Shown: positions 16,431 to 25,007 of the stretch, one piece after another
Layout: each line of letters begins with the position of its first letter
Position numbering within the stretch: the stretch's first letter is position 1
DNA from: a virus
Virus record (IMG/VR): IMGVR_UViG_3300035670_000192
Span: 1 to 64,000 of that record
Length of the DNA stretch: 64,000 bases
Reading direction: 5' to 3' (one strand)
Notes under the pieces: generated by a model
The model's database searches: none
Told to the model about the DNA's origin: nothing
Seen by the model: the letters and a program-made list of their open reading frames with translations, nothing else
Made by a program: the position numbers and the translations under genes

Positions 16431-16822
16431 CTAAAGAACTTGAAAAATTAAATACTGATCTAGATTTATTTCTAGCAAAGCCATTTTTAGATCTTGGCAC
16501 AGCGTATAGCGTTCTTGCTATGACGCTGGGTCAAAATGGTCTTGTTTTGCCAGTCATAAACATGAAAGAAGATGATGAGTTTTTGTTTGAACTGAAAGAT
16601 GGTTCAAACGATTATACAGGACATTATTTGTATATTACATACGATCTTACCCCGCAAGGATATGACGTTTATGCGAATGTTGTCGATGAAGATGAATTAG
16701 ATTATCTCGGTGTGGATGATGAAGAGTTGGAAGAAGTAGAATCTGAGGATGAAAATCCAACAGATTATGGTGTCTCGCAATTTCTATTACGCACGAGAAG
16801 AACAGACGATACCAGTTGGTAA
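16427..16822 (+). CDS. Acidic conserved protein, unknown function
   Basis: 131 aa, strongly acidic from residue 85 (VDEDELDYLGVDDEELEEVESEDE). Residues 40-80 look like beta strands (FLFELKDGSND, GHYLYITYDLT). No family recognised. It overlaps the modular protein by four bases and is followed by a widely conserved small phage gene. Confidence 0.6.
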   Translation: MTKELEKLNTDLDLFLAKPFLDLGTAYSVLAMTLGQNGLVLPVINMKEDDEFLFELKDGSNDYTGHYLYITYDLTPQGYDVYANVVDEDELDYLGVDDEELEEVESEDENPTDYGVSQFLLRTRRTDDTSW

Positions 16823-16827
16823 TTCGT

Positions 16828-17217
16828 ATGTTTGAAAATTTGAATGATGAAAACTTTTTATTATATGCTGTAAAATGTTATAGCAAACCAAATGCTGTGA
16901 TGAGCGAGTTTGAAGATGATTTAAATCGCATACAGTATATAAAAAGATTAATTACAAAATATCGAGATTCTGGTGAATTTAAAGGTCGTTTGATTTTAAA
17001 TCATATCACCGTTTTATATAATGTTTTTGGCGTTGAAGGTGCGACTCGAATATTATTTTATAAGTTAGAAGAAAAAGACTACGAAATAATTAAACCATTT
17101 CTAGTTTTTTTAAATTATATGCCAGAAATTGTTTTTGGTATTCGCGGTAAAAATTTACGGTCAAGCGATATTGGTCTAGACCAGGAAGCAGTAAAATGTC
17201 TAAGAGAGTTAAAGTAA
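16828..17217 (+). CDS. Conserved T4-like phage protein, unknown function
   Basis: 129 aa, helical. The patterns ENLNDENFLLYAVKCY, LNRIQYIKRLITKYR, LILNHITVLYNVFGVEGATRILF and LVFLNYMPE recur in many marine and freshwater T4-like phages that I remember, always without a known function. The start is ATG 16828; the TTG at 16816 would overlap the previous gene. Its end overlaps the small gene at 17196. Confidence 0.75.
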   Translation: MFENLNDENFLLYAVKCYSKPNAVMSEFEDDLNRIQYIKRLITKYRDSGEFKGRLILNHITVLYNVFGVEGATRILFYKLEEKDYEIIKPFLVFLNYMPEIVFGIRGKNLRSSDIGLDQEAVKCLRELK

Positions 17218-17354
17218 AAGAGGAAGCACCAGCAGTTTCAATTGCAGCAGGTGGCGTACCGTCTCTCACAAATCCATCAGATGTTTATGCGCTTCAATTG
17301 AAAAATAGAATTAAGAAAAAGGTGCTCAAAAGAAAGCCACCCAAATTTATGTAA
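17196..17354 (+). CDS. Small basic protein (52 aa)
   Basis: Open frame MSKRVKVKEEAPA...KKKVLKRKPPKFM with basic ends and a Ser/Ala/Gly-rich middle. It overlaps the previous gene by 22 bases. The gap before the lipoprotein gene would otherwise be empty in a genome that leaves few gaps, and the composition is typical of conserved T4-like phage mini-proteins. Function unknown. Confidence 0.6.
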   Translation: MSKRVKVKEEAPAVSIAAGGVPSLTNPSDVYALQLKNRIKKKVLKRKPPKFM

Positions 17355-17365
17355 GTGAGGCAAAA

Positions 17366-17617
17366 ATGAAAAAGACTATTCCACTTTTTGCTTTGTTATT
17401 TGCTCTAGCAGCGTGTGAAGAAAGATATAGATATCCATGTCAAGATCCAGAAAATGCTGAAAAGGCAGAGTGCAATCGCCCTGTTTGTGAACTTGATGGG
17501 ATGTGCTATGACACGCTAAATGGATTACCGCCACAGCAAGCACCAGTTGAAGAAGAAGCAGCTCCAGCTGCAGATTGTAATTGTAATACTGACAATATTG
17601 AATCTATAGGAGAATAA
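17366..17617 (+). CDS. Small Cys-rich lipoprotein
   Basis: 83 aa. Signal peptide with lipobox LAAC, acylated Cys17 predicted; it would be exported and lipid-anchored. The mature part has seven further Cys (YPCQDPE, CNRPVCELDGMCYD, DCNCN) and a Pro/Ala/Glu stretch. No family recognised. It is followed by a membrane protein and the endolysin, so it may take part in envelope modification or lysis timing; this is inference. Confidence 0.65.
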   Translation: MKKTIPLFALLFALAACEERYRYPCQDPENAEKAECNRPVCELDGMCYDTLNGLPPQQAPVEEEAAPAADCNCNTDNIESIGE

Positions 17618-17619
17618 TT

Positions 17620-17976
17620 ATGTTTAAGGGTCCACGTTATACTGATTCAGAATTGATGGCTCGATTGAAATTTACGGTCGGTCTTTCATTGGCATTTACG
17701 CTCACAGGTATTGTGTTTGTAGTTCTTTACTCACTCATCTTTGTGACGCAGCCAATGACTCAATCACCAAACGATTCAAAGTTTTTTGAATTGATTACTC
17801 CGATTGCAACATTCTTGACTGGTATTTTATCAGGTATTATGCTTGGCAAAAATGATGATAAGAAAGAAGAACCAAAAGCATCACCGCCAGCAGAACCTGA
17901 GGCTCCAAAACCAGAAGATCTACTTCCTGAACCTATGAAAGAACTTGTTGAAGAAGTAGAAGATACGATTGCCTGA
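17620..17976 (+). CDS. Two-helix membrane protein with acidic cytoplasmic tail
   Basis: 118 aa. Hydrophobic segments at about residues 22-42 (LAFTLTGIVFVVLYSLIFV) and 58-75 (PIATFLTGILSGIMLG) are followed by a Pro/Glu-rich tail (KKEEPKASPPAEPEAPKPED). The topology, small size and place directly before the endolysin would fit a holin or an accessory membrane protein, but there is no specific motif. A second holin-like protein lies at 41040. Confidence 0.55.
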   Translation: MFKGPRYTDSELMARLKFTVGLSLAFTLTGIVFVVLYSLIFVTQPMTQSPNDSKFFELITPIATFLTGILSGIMLGKNDDKKEEPKASPPAEPEAPKPEDLLPEPMKELVEEVEDTIA

Positions 17977-17984
17977 GGTAAATT

Positions 17985-19154
17985 ATGAGTTTGAAATCAT
18001 TGCAACAAAAGATTGGCGTTACAGCAGACGGTTTGTGGGGACCAGGAACTCTACGCGCTGCAGCAGCCTATTATAAATTATCTCCTGCTCGCGCTGCTCA
18101 TTTCTTTGGGCAAACTGCACATGAGACTGGCGGTTTCAAAGCATTTAGCGAAAATCTAAATTATTCTGCAAAGGGTTTAGTTGGCGTATTTAAAAAATAC
18201 TTTCCAAATGAAGCAGTTGCGAAAAGATACGAAAGAAACCCTCAAGCAATTGCAAATCGCGTTTATGCAAATCGTATGGGCAATGGAGATGAGGCTTCTG
18301 GTGACGGTTGGAAGTTTCGCGGTCGTGGTGCATTACAATTAACAGGCAGAACAAACTATGAAACGTTTGCTGCCTATTGTAACCGCCCAGATGTGATGAC
18401 CAATCCTGATTTGGTTGCTACTGAGTTAGCATTCGAATCAGCAATGTTTTTCTTCGAAAGAAATCGACTATGGAGCATATGCGATCAAGGAGTGAATGAT
18501 GCTTCGATATTATCCCTTACTAAGAAAGTTAATGGTGGTACTCACGGCTTGGAAGATCGCAAGACTAAGACGAAAACGTACTTCAGTCAATTAAGCGCAC
18601 CTGCTGGTGCAGCACCACCAAAAGTTGCTGCACCTGTTTCTGCCGCTGCACCTGCCGCTCCTGCAGGAAAAGTAAATCCTGAGATGCAATTGTCTGAACA
18701 CTTTAATTTAAAAGAGTTCACTAAATCTGAAACTGCAACTCGTAAACGTATTGATAATACACCTAATGCTGCTCATGCTGAGAATCTAAAAAATGTTTGT
18801 GAAAAAATACTTGAACCAGTTCGTCGTCATTTTGGTAAGCCTGTTCGTATTAACAGTGGCTATCGCGGTCCCGCTCTCAATGCCGCTGTGGGCGGATCAA
18901 GCAAGTCTCAACACTGTAATGGCGAAGCCGTAGATTTTGAGATTGACGGTTTACCGAATCCAGATCTAGCAAAATGGGTTGCTGAGAATTGCGAGTTCGA
19001 TCAGATTATTCTAGAATTCTATGATCCAAAAGAAGGACCAAACTCAGGTTGGGTTCATGCTTCTATTAAAAGAGATGGGAATAATCGCAAACAAAAAATG
19101 ACTGCAGTTACAGTCAATGGAAAAACAGTTTATAAACCAGGGTTTGTAGTTTAA
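17985..19154 (+). CDS. Bifunctional endolysin: GH19 chitinase-like plus M15 peptidase
   Basis: 389 aa. The N-terminus (IGVTADGLWGPGTLRAAA) resembles a short peptidoglycan-binding repeat. Residues 30-200 are a GH19 chitinase/lysozyme-like domain with catalytic Glu47 in AHETGGF and the WKFRGRGALQLTGRTNY signature. An Ala/Pro linker (about 205-228) leads to a C-terminal M15 D,D-peptidase-like domain with SGYRGPALNAAVGG, SQHCNGEAVDF (zinc-binding His and Asp) and WVHAS. It should cut both glycan and peptide bonds of peptidoglycan. There is no signal peptide, so release would need a holin. Confidence 0.88.
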   Translation: MSLKSLQQKIGVTADGLWGPGTLRAAAAYYKLSPARAAHFFGQTAHETGGFKAFSENLNYSAKGLVGVFKKYFPNEAVAKRYERNPQAIANRVYANRMGNGDEASGDGWKFRGRGALQLTGRTNYETFAAYCNRPDVMTNPDLVATELAFESAMFFFERNRLWSICDQGVNDASILSLTKKVNGGTHGLEDRKTKTKTYFSQLSAPAGAAPPKVAAPVSAAAPAAPAGKVNPEMQLSEHFNLKEFTKSETATRKRIDNTPNAAHAENLKNVCEKILEPVRRHFGKPVRINSGYRGPALNAAVGGSSKSQHCNGEAVDFEIDGLPNPDLAKWVAENCEFDQIILEFYDPKEGPNSGWVHASIKRDGNNRKQKMTAVTVNGKTVYKPGFVV

Positions 19155-19156
19155 GC

Positions 19157-19164
19157 AATAAATA
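19157..19164 (+). promoter_or_regulatory. T4-type late promoter motif AATAAATA
   Basis: Located two bases after the endolysin stop and 22 bases before the first tail-adhesin gene, with GTAGAGGA ribosome site between. It probably starts the tail-fibre transcription unit. Confidence 0.55.
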
Positions 19165-19186
19165 CTGCAAAAGTAGAGGAAATTAA

Positions 19187-19384
19187 ATGCTGATAGAGAT
19201 CACAAAATTAAAAGGCGATGCAATTGAGCCAAACAGCGTCACCTCTACACAAATCTCGACGGATATTAATACAAAATTAACTGCTGCATACGATCAAGCA
19301 AATGCTGCATACGAGCAGGCAAACACTGGCGGTGGTGGAACCACTGGCGGATTCAGTAAGTCATTTTTAATGGCAGGATTATAA
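19187..19384 (+). CDS. Small tail-adhesin family tag protein
   Basis: 65 aa consisting of the tag shared by the following adhesins (ITKLKGDAIEPNSVTSTQI), a short helical stretch (AAYDQANAAYEQAN) and a Gly-rich tail (GGGGTTGGF). There is no receptor-binding domain. It may be a connector or a stripped-down fibre gene. Confidence 0.65.
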   Translation: MLIEITKLKGDAIEPNSVTSTQISTDINTKLTAAYDQANAAYEQANTGGGGTTGGFSKSFLMAGL

Positions 19385-19387
19385 CAA

Positions 19388-19720
19388 ATGGCAGAAACAT
19401 TTAAAATTTTAGGTCAAGTTGCAGCAAACGCAACGACTACACATAACGTCTATACAGTTCCTGCTGCAACGCAAGCTGTTATTTCTTCGATTGTAATCGT
19501 AAACAGAAATAATAATGCAAACTGCACGTATCGCGTTGCTACTCAACCTGCGGGCGAAGCATTAGATAATAAGCACTATATTGCTTACGATGCTCCAATT
19601 GCAGCATTGGATACAGTCGCATTATCGCTTGGTGTCACATTAGGCAACACTGATATAATCTCTGTATATTCTGCAAATGCAAATCTATCATTCAGTGTAT
19701 TTGGTACAGAGATAACCTAA
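19388..19720 (+). CDS. Small conserved tail-region protein
   Basis: 110 aa, beta-rich (AVISSIVIVNRNNNANCTYRVA, IISVYSANANLSFSVFGTEI). It resembles a small structural protein found in T4-like marine phages near tail fibres. Function unknown; a virion or fibre-accessory role is inferred from position. Confidence 0.65.
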   Translation: MAETFKILGQVAANATTTHNVYTVPAATQAVISSIVIVNRNNNANCTYRVATQPAGEALDNKHYIAYDAPIAALDTVALSLGVTLGNTDIISVYSANANLSFSVFGTEIT

Positions 19721-19721
19721 G

Positions 19722-21386
19722 ATGGGTTTTAAGACCGCCTCCTTTGTCAGCATTTCAAATATTGGATTAAATCCAACAATCAGTGTCGCTAACACTCGCA
19801 GACTCAATAATCCAATTTGGAATTTTAAAAAAACAATCATTGTAACATTCAAGCAATCTGGCGAATGGGTATGCCCAGAAGGTGTCAGTGAAGTTGAGTA
19901 TCTCGTTGTCGCTGGCGGTGCTGGCGGTGGTGGAGATGCTGGCGGTGGTGGTGGTGCTGGTGGTTTTAGAACAGGCACTGGATTATCAGTCACAGCAGGT
20001 CAAACATACACTATTACAGTCGGTAGTGGTGGTAGCTCTTCTAGAGGATCACAAGGTTCGAATGGAACAAGCAGTATATTTTCAACAATAACTGCTGCTG
20101 GTGGTGGCGGTGGTGGAGTGTTCATAGGTAATGGGAGCAGTGGTGGTTCTGGTGGTGGGGCTGGTGCTGGTCCTGTTGGAACATCAAGAACTGGTGGTTC
20201 GGGAAATACACCATCAACTTCTCCATCACAGGGTAATAATGGCGGAAATAGTCCAGCGCATCGAGCAATGGGTGGTGGAGGAGGAGCAGGCGCAGCTGGT
20301 GCAAATGGTGTTGATGGATCGCCATATGGCGGTGATGGCGGTAACGGCACTGCGTCGACAATTTCAGGAACATCCGTAACTTATGGTGGCGGCGGTGGTG
20401 GCGGCGGTGGTGTATTCACACCACTACTTGGTGGAGGTGGACTTGGAGGATCAGGTGGCGGTGGAAGAGGTCAAAATAACACCACAGAAGCAGTCGCAGG
20501 TACAACAAATACTGGTGGCGGCGGTGGTGGCGCAGGAATCAATAATTTTGATTTAGCAACTCCTAAAAATGGTGGCTCTGGTATTGTCATTATCAAATAT
20601 CAAATGCCACCAACAGGCGCACAAGTATTCAATTCAACGACAGATTGGGTATGTCCAGAAGGTGTCACTTCTGTTGATTATCTTGTCGTTGCTGGTGGCG
20701 GCGGTGGTGGTAAAGGTTATGCTGGCGGTGGTGGTGCAGGTGGCTATCGCACAGGCACTGGACTTGCAGTTACAGCAGGTCAAACATATACAATCACAGT
20801 CGGTGGTGGCGGATCGGGTGGATCTGGACCATCTGTAGCAATTGGCACAACAGGTAGCAACTCAACATTTAGCACTATCACATCAAATGGTGGTGGTGGA
20901 GGCGGTGGTCCTGCTGCAGGAGCCAGTGGCGGTTCTGGCGGTGGTGGTAGTGGCGAAGTAAATGGTAATGCTAGCACTGCGTTTCCTGGCGGTAGTGGTA
21001 ACACACCATCAACATCTCCATCACAAGGTAACGACGGCGGCACTGGTTCAAGATCTCCAAGTAGTGCTGCTGGTGGAGGTGGCGGAGGTGCTGGCGCAGT
21101 TGGTTCGAACGGTAACTCTGGCGTTAATGGTGGTAATGGCGGTGATGGTTCCGCTTCAACACTTTCTGGATCATCAGTGACTTATGCTGGTGGTGGTGGT
21201 GGTTCTGCATTTGCTTCACCAAATACACCAGGAAATGGTGGCACAGGCGGTGGTGGTAATGCGGTTCACGGTCAAAGTCCAGCTTCTGGTGCATCAGGCA
21301 CTGCCAATCTTGGTGGCGGTGGCGGCGGCGGTGGTAGTGGCGGTGGTGCAGGTGGCTCTGGTGTCGTCATTCTCAAATTAAACTAA
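19722..21386 (+). CDS. Tail adhesin with two glycine-rich domains
   Basis: 554 aa. A 50-residue N-terminus is followed by two tandem copies (about 52-285 and 300-554) of the domain that starts W-VCPEGV-x-x-V-EYLVVAGG, has GGGAGG(F/Y)RTGT, TAGQTYTITVG, FSTI, NTPSTSPSQGN and GSSVTYGGGGGG, and ends in a Val/Ile-rich strand (GIVIIKY, GVVILKLN). Such Gly-rich motifs form polyproline-II-helix sandwiches in T-even gp38 adhesins, which bind host receptors. The copies differ mainly in the Gly-loop segments between the fixed motifs. Pro-rich reading frames on the opposite strand are shadows. Confidence 0.75.
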   Translation: MGFKTASFVSISNIGLNPTISVANTRRLNNPIWNFKKTIIVTFKQSGEWVCPEGVSEVEYLVVAGGAGGGGDAGGGGGAGGFRTGTGLSVTAGQTYTITVGSGGSSSRGSQGSNGTSSIFSTITAAGGGGGGVFIGNGSSGGSGGGAGAGPVGTSRTGGSGNTPSTSPSQGNNGGNSPAHRAMGGGGGAGAAGANGVDGSPYGGDGGNGTASTISGTSVTYGGGGGGGGGVFTPLLGGGGLGGSGGGGRGQNNTTEAVAGTTNTGGGGGGAGINNFDLATPKNGGSGIVIIKYQMPPTGAQVFNSTTDWVCPEGVTSVDYLVVAGGGGGGKGYAGGGGAGGYRTGTGLAVTAGQTYTITVGGGGSGGSGPSVAIGTTGSNSTFSTITSNGGGGGGGPAAGASGGSGGGGSGEVNGNASTAFPGGSGNTPSTSPSQGNDGGTGSRSPSSAAGGGGGGAGAVGSNGNSGVNGGNGGDGSASTLSGSSVTYAGGGGGSAFASPNTPGNGGTGGGGNAVHGQSPASGASGTANLGGGGGGGGSGGGAGGSGVVILKLN

Positions 21387-21404
21387 AAGGTAAAGGTAAA
21401 TTAA

Positions 21405-21965
21405 ATGCCAGTAGAAATTACAAAACTTAAAGGTAGTGCAATTCGTTCAAACACAGTGACGAATACACAACTTGCTTCAAACATTTTACCAACAGATCGC
21501 GTTCTTAAAACTGGCGATACCATGACAGGCGAGTTGACGATCTCGGCTGGTGGTTTAAACATGGAATCGACAACCACGATTCAACAAACAAGAGAGCGTG
21601 TGAATGTCGCTGCAGTTGCTCTAAGTGCAAATCTAACTGTTAATCTATTAGATGGTGCTGTGACTTATTTGACTTCAGATTCTACAGCAAATTGCACTGT
21701 GAATTTTAGAGGCAATAGTTCAACAACGTTAGACTCTGTATTATCAAACGGTCAATCAATGACTTCTTTGATTCTCGTCACAAACGGTGCAACAGGTTAT
21801 GTGATTGATAATGTTCAAATTGATGGCGCTAGTGTAACTCCAAAATGGTCAGGTAACACAACACCAACAGCAAATACAAATGCAATTGATGCGTTTGGTT
21901 TCACAATCATCAAAACAGCAACAAATACATATACTGTTCTTGGTTCAAAAACAGAGTTTGTTTAA
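21405..21965 (+). CDS. Tail-fibre-type protein with shared N-terminal tag
   Basis: 186 aa. It begins VEITKLKGSAIRSNTVTNTQLASNI, the tag common to this locus. LKTGDTMTGELTIS follows, a motif typical of long-fibre shaft ends, and then a beta-rich C-terminal domain (VNLLDGAVTYLTSDS ... YTVLGSKTEFV). It is likely a fibre or head-proximal adaptor. There is no Gly-rich receptor domain. Confidence 0.65.
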   Translation: MPVEITKLKGSAIRSNTVTNTQLASNILPTDRVLKTGDTMTGELTISAGGLNMESTTTIQQTRERVNVAAVALSANLTVNLLDGAVTYLTSDSTANCTVNFRGNSSTTLDSVLSNGQSMTSLILVTNGATGYVIDNVQIDGASVTPKWSGNTTPTANTNAIDAFGFTIIKTATNTYTVLGSKTEFV

Positions 21966-21977
21966 AGGATTCTGTAG

Positions 21978-22958
21978 ATGCCTCTAATTTCTACAATCGC
22001 AAGTGGCTCAATCTCTGTAGTTGGTGGGGCTGGAATTAGAATCATCAAAAGAAAACCAGCTGGTGGCGGTGGTGCTGGTCCAATTCTCGTAGAATATCTT
22101 GTCCTTGCTGGTGGCGGTGGCGGTGGTAATCTTGGCGCAGGTGGTGGTGCTGGCGGTTATCGTACAGGCACAGATTTTGAAGTAACGCCAGGAACTACAT
22201 ATAGCATCACTGTCGGTAGTGGTGGTGCTGGAACTAACCAACCAAGCGGATATGCAGTTGGCGGAAAAGGAAATGATTCAATATTTTCTACGATCACTTC
22301 TACTGGTGGTGGAGGTGGTGGTGGCTTTGCACTAGCAGGTGCAAGTGGTGGTTCTGGTGGCGGTGGCGCATCTCCAGCAGCTGCTGGTGGTGCAGGTAAT
22401 ACTCCATCAACTTCTCCATCTCAAGGTAATGGTGGTGGTTCAGGCGGTGTTGCAACACATCGTTGGCTTGGTGGTGGCGGCGGTGGTGCGAGCGCATCTG
22501 GCGCTAGTACAAGCGCGTCTCCTGCCCCTCTCGGTAATGCTGGTCTTGGTGGAGATGGGTTAGCCTCTTCAATTACTGGTACATCGGTAACTCGAGGTGG
22601 TGGCGGTGGTGGTTGTGCTGGCATTCGTGCGCCAGGCGCAGCTACTCCATCTCAACAAAGAGCTGGTGGTGCTGGTGGCGGTGGTGCAGGCGGTGGTTCA
22701 ACTTTAGCAACAGCACCAGGTGGTAATGCAACTGTTAATTTAGGTGGTGGCGGTGGTGGTGGTGGATTTTATCCTGCTCCTGCACCAAGCCCTGGAGGAT
22801 TCGTTGCAAGAGGTGGTAACGGTAGTTCTGGTGTAGTAATTATCAAATATGCTGACACATATCCTGCCGCTTCAGAAACAACAGGCAGTCCAACAATTAC
22901 AGTTTCAGGCGGCTTTAGAGTTTATGTATTTACTGCTTCTGGCAGCATTACTTTTTAG
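21978..22958 (+). CDS. Glycine-rich tail adhesin, paralogue 1
   Basis: 326 aa. N-terminus PLISTIASGSISVVGGAGI, then one Gly-rich adhesin domain (EYLVLAGGGGGG, AGGYRTGTDFEV, TYSITVG, NTPSTSPSQGN, TSVTRGGGGG, GVVIIKYADTYP) and a terminal beta hairpin (FRVYVFTASGSITF). It is closely related to the next gene (same first 20 residues except two conservative changes), which points to a recent tandem duplication. The probable role is receptor recognition. Confidence 0.72.
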   Translation: MPLISTIASGSISVVGGAGIRIIKRKPAGGGGAGPILVEYLVLAGGGGGGNLGAGGGAGGYRTGTDFEVTPGTTYSITVGSGGAGTNQPSGYAVGGKGNDSIFSTITSTGGGGGGGFALAGASGGSGGGGASPAAAGGAGNTPSTSPSQGNGGGSGGVATHRWLGGGGGGASASGASTSASPAPLGNAGLGGDGLASSITGTSVTRGGGGGGCAGIRAPGAATPSQQRAGGAGGGGAGGGSTLATAPGGNATVNLGGGGGGGGFYPAPAPSPGGFVARGGNGSSGVVIIKYADTYPAASETTGSPTITVSGGFRVYVFTASGSITF

Positions 22959-22978
22959 TTTTTAGGAAATTAAATTAA

Positions 22979-23974
22979 ATGCCTTTAATTTCTACAATTG
23001 CAAGTGGTTCGATTTCAGTCGTTGGTGGGGCTGGAATTAGAGTTGTCAAAAGAAAGGTTGCTGCAGCAGCCGCAGCAGGTCCAATTCTCGTAGAATATCT
23101 CGTTCTTGCTGGCGGTGGAGGTGGTGGTCGCGGTGGCGGCGGTGGTGGCGCTGGTGGTTATCGCACAGGCACAGATTTTGAAGTATCGTCTGGAACGACA
23201 TACACAATTACCGTTGGTGGTGGTGGTTCTGGTGGTGTAGATTTTGTTGGCGCAGCACCGAATGGCACAGATTCAGTATTTTCAACTGTCACATCTTCTG
23301 GTGGTGGAGGTGGTGCAAACGCTGCAGCAAAACCTGGCGCTAATGGTGGCAACGGTGGTGGTGGTTCATATAATTTAGGTAACAATGGTGGAACAGGAAA
23401 TACACCATCAACTTCTCCATCACAGGGTAACAATGGCGGTGGAGCATTTACATATACTCCTGGACCATTTAGTTCTTTGTCGTGCGTGCGAAATCTTTCT
23501 GCTGGTGGTGGTGGCGCTGGTGAAGCTGGCGAAAGCTGCGTAAAAAACACCGTCGGTGGTGGTGGTGGTGGAACAGCAGGTCGTGGTGGAAATGGTCTTG
23601 CTTCAACAATCACAGGATCTTCAGTTACTCGTGGCGGCGGCGGTGGTGGTGCAAGTGGCTTTCGAAATGCCCCAGCTTGCGTTATCGAACAAAGACCTGG
23701 TGGAACTGGCGGCGGTGGTCGGGGTGGTGGATCAACTGATGCAACCGTTGCGGCAACTGCTGGCGGCACCAATTTAGGTGGTGGCGGTGGCGGTGGCGGA
23801 AATTCTCCAGGTGCAGGGTTTGCAAATGGTGGAAATGGTGGCTCTGGCGTTGTGATTATTAAATATGCAGATAGTTACCCAGCAGCAGCATCAACAACAG
23901 GTAGTCCAACAATTACAGTTTCTGATGGATTTAGAGTTTATGTCTTTAATGCTTCTGGCAGCATTACTTTTTAA
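22979..23974 (+). CDS. Glycine-rich tail adhesin, paralogue 2
   Basis: 331 aa, same plan as the previous gene, with near-identical ends (PLISTIASGSISVVGGAGI; DGFRVYVFNASGSITF) and a diverged centre. The centre carries three Cys (LSCVRN, ESCVKN, PACVIE) absent from other Gly-rich domains except one Cys in paralogue 1. The pattern of fixed ends and changing middle fits alternative host-range specificities. Confidence 0.72.
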   Translation: MPLISTIASGSISVVGGAGIRVVKRKVAAAAAAGPILVEYLVLAGGGGGGRGGGGGGAGGYRTGTDFEVSSGTTYTITVGGGGSGGVDFVGAAPNGTDSVFSTVTSSGGGGGANAAAKPGANGGNGGGGSYNLGNNGGTGNTPSTSPSQGNNGGGAFTYTPGPFSSLSCVRNLSAGGGGAGEAGESCVKNTVGGGGGGTAGRGGNGLASTITGSSVTRGGGGGGASGFRNAPACVIEQRPGGTGGGGRGGGSTDATVAATAGGTNLGGGGGGGGNSPGAGFANGGNGGSGVVIIKYADSYPAAASTTGSPTITVSDGFRVYVFNASGSITF

Positions 23975-23987
23975 TTGAGATTAAATT

Positions 23988-25007
23988 ATGAAAACACTTG
24001 AGGAGAAAAAACTCCTAGTTAAGATGGCAAAAATGTTTGGTCAACCTGTCGATCAAGCATTGATTGAATCTATTGAAAAAGAAGAAAAACTTTTAAAGAC
24101 TCTTTTTAAAGAAGAAAATAAAGAAGAACCTAAAATTATTCATTACGAAAAAGGAACGACATTCCTTAATCGTAAACCAATTATTGAAAAAGAACCTGAA
24201 CCTATTGTCATTCAAGAAAAAATTGAAGAACCAAAGGTATTGACTGAAGTTGATATGGATCGTGGTGGAGTTTCTCCGCCAAAACCTGTTGATTACATAA
24301 CGACTCCAAACAAACCAGATATTATTAAACAAACAATGGCTGCACTTAATACTGCAGCACCAAAACTCGCATCAACTCTTGAACGTAAAGAAATAGAAGG
24401 CATCAAACGTACTCTTGCGGAAATGATGCAAAAGATCGGCACACTCTCTTGGGGTGGTGGCGGTACTGGTATTGTTAAGATTTGGGATGCTGATGATCTT
24501 GATCGTGCAAATGCTGCTGACGGATTATTTGTTCAGTATAATGAATCGCGAAGGCAGTTTACGTTTTCTTCAGGAGCAGGTGGTGGCACTCAAGGTCCTC
24601 AAGGAGCAACTGGCGCACAAGGAGCAACTGGTGCGCAGGGCGTTCAAGGGGCAGTAGGAGCGCAAGGAGCAACTGGTGCGCAGGGTGTCCAGGGAGCAGT
24701 AGGTGCACAAGGTGATGCAGGTTCTCGCTTTTTAGCGAATACTGTTCTCGTAACAAATACAACATATACAGTTTTAGATACTGATTATTATATTGGCGTT
24801 GATGTTGCCAATTCTGTCACAATCACAATTCCAACTTCTACAACCACAGGAAGAGAAATCGTAATTAAAGACGAGTCTGGTAATTGTGAAAATAATGTCA
24901 TAACAATTTCTGGTCCTGTTGATAATGATGCAAATGGAGTTATTTTAGCGATTAATAATGGAGGTTTGCATCTATTATATCGTGGTAATTATTGGAGAAT
25001 TATCTAA
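23988..25007 (+). CDS. Tail protein with collagen-like repeat
   Basis: 339 aa. Residues 1-110 are charged and helical; residues 120-150 are helical (KRTLAEMMQKIGTL). About 196-240 is a collagen-like Gly-x-y run (GPQGATGAQGATGAQGVQG type, two 18-residue copies) expected to form a trimeric stalk. The C-terminal 95 residues are a beta domain (TVLVTNTTYTVLDTDYYIGV ... IVIKDESGNC) like small fibre-head domains. It overlaps the next start by one base (TAATG). A fibre role is likely. Confidence 0.65.
   Translation: MKTLEEKKLLVKMAKMFGQPVDQALIESIEKEEKLLKTLFKEENKEEPKIIHYEKGTTFLNRKPIIEKEPEPIVIQEKIEEPKVLTEVDMDRGGVSPPKPVDYITTPNKPDIIKQTMAALNTAAPKLASTLERKEIEGIKRTLAEMMQKIGTLSWGGGGTGIVKIWDADDLDRANAADGLFVQYNESRRQFTFSSGAGGGTQGPQGATGAQGATGAQGVQGAVGAQGATGAQGVQGAVGAQGDAGSRFLANTVLVTNTTYTVLDTDYYIGVDVANSVTITIPTSTTTGREIVIKDESGNCENNVITISGPVDNDANGVILAINNGGLHLLYRGNYWRII

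Noticed and set aside
17620-17976. Definite holin call next to the endolysin
   Set aside because: Topology fits but the long Pro/Glu tail is atypical and another holin-like protein exists at 41040; left as a membrane protein.
23158-23772. Long Pro-rich open frames on the minus strand across the Gly-rich genes
   Set aside because: They are the complement of GGT/GGC/GGA glycine codons; no ribosome sites, and all real genes are on the plus strand.
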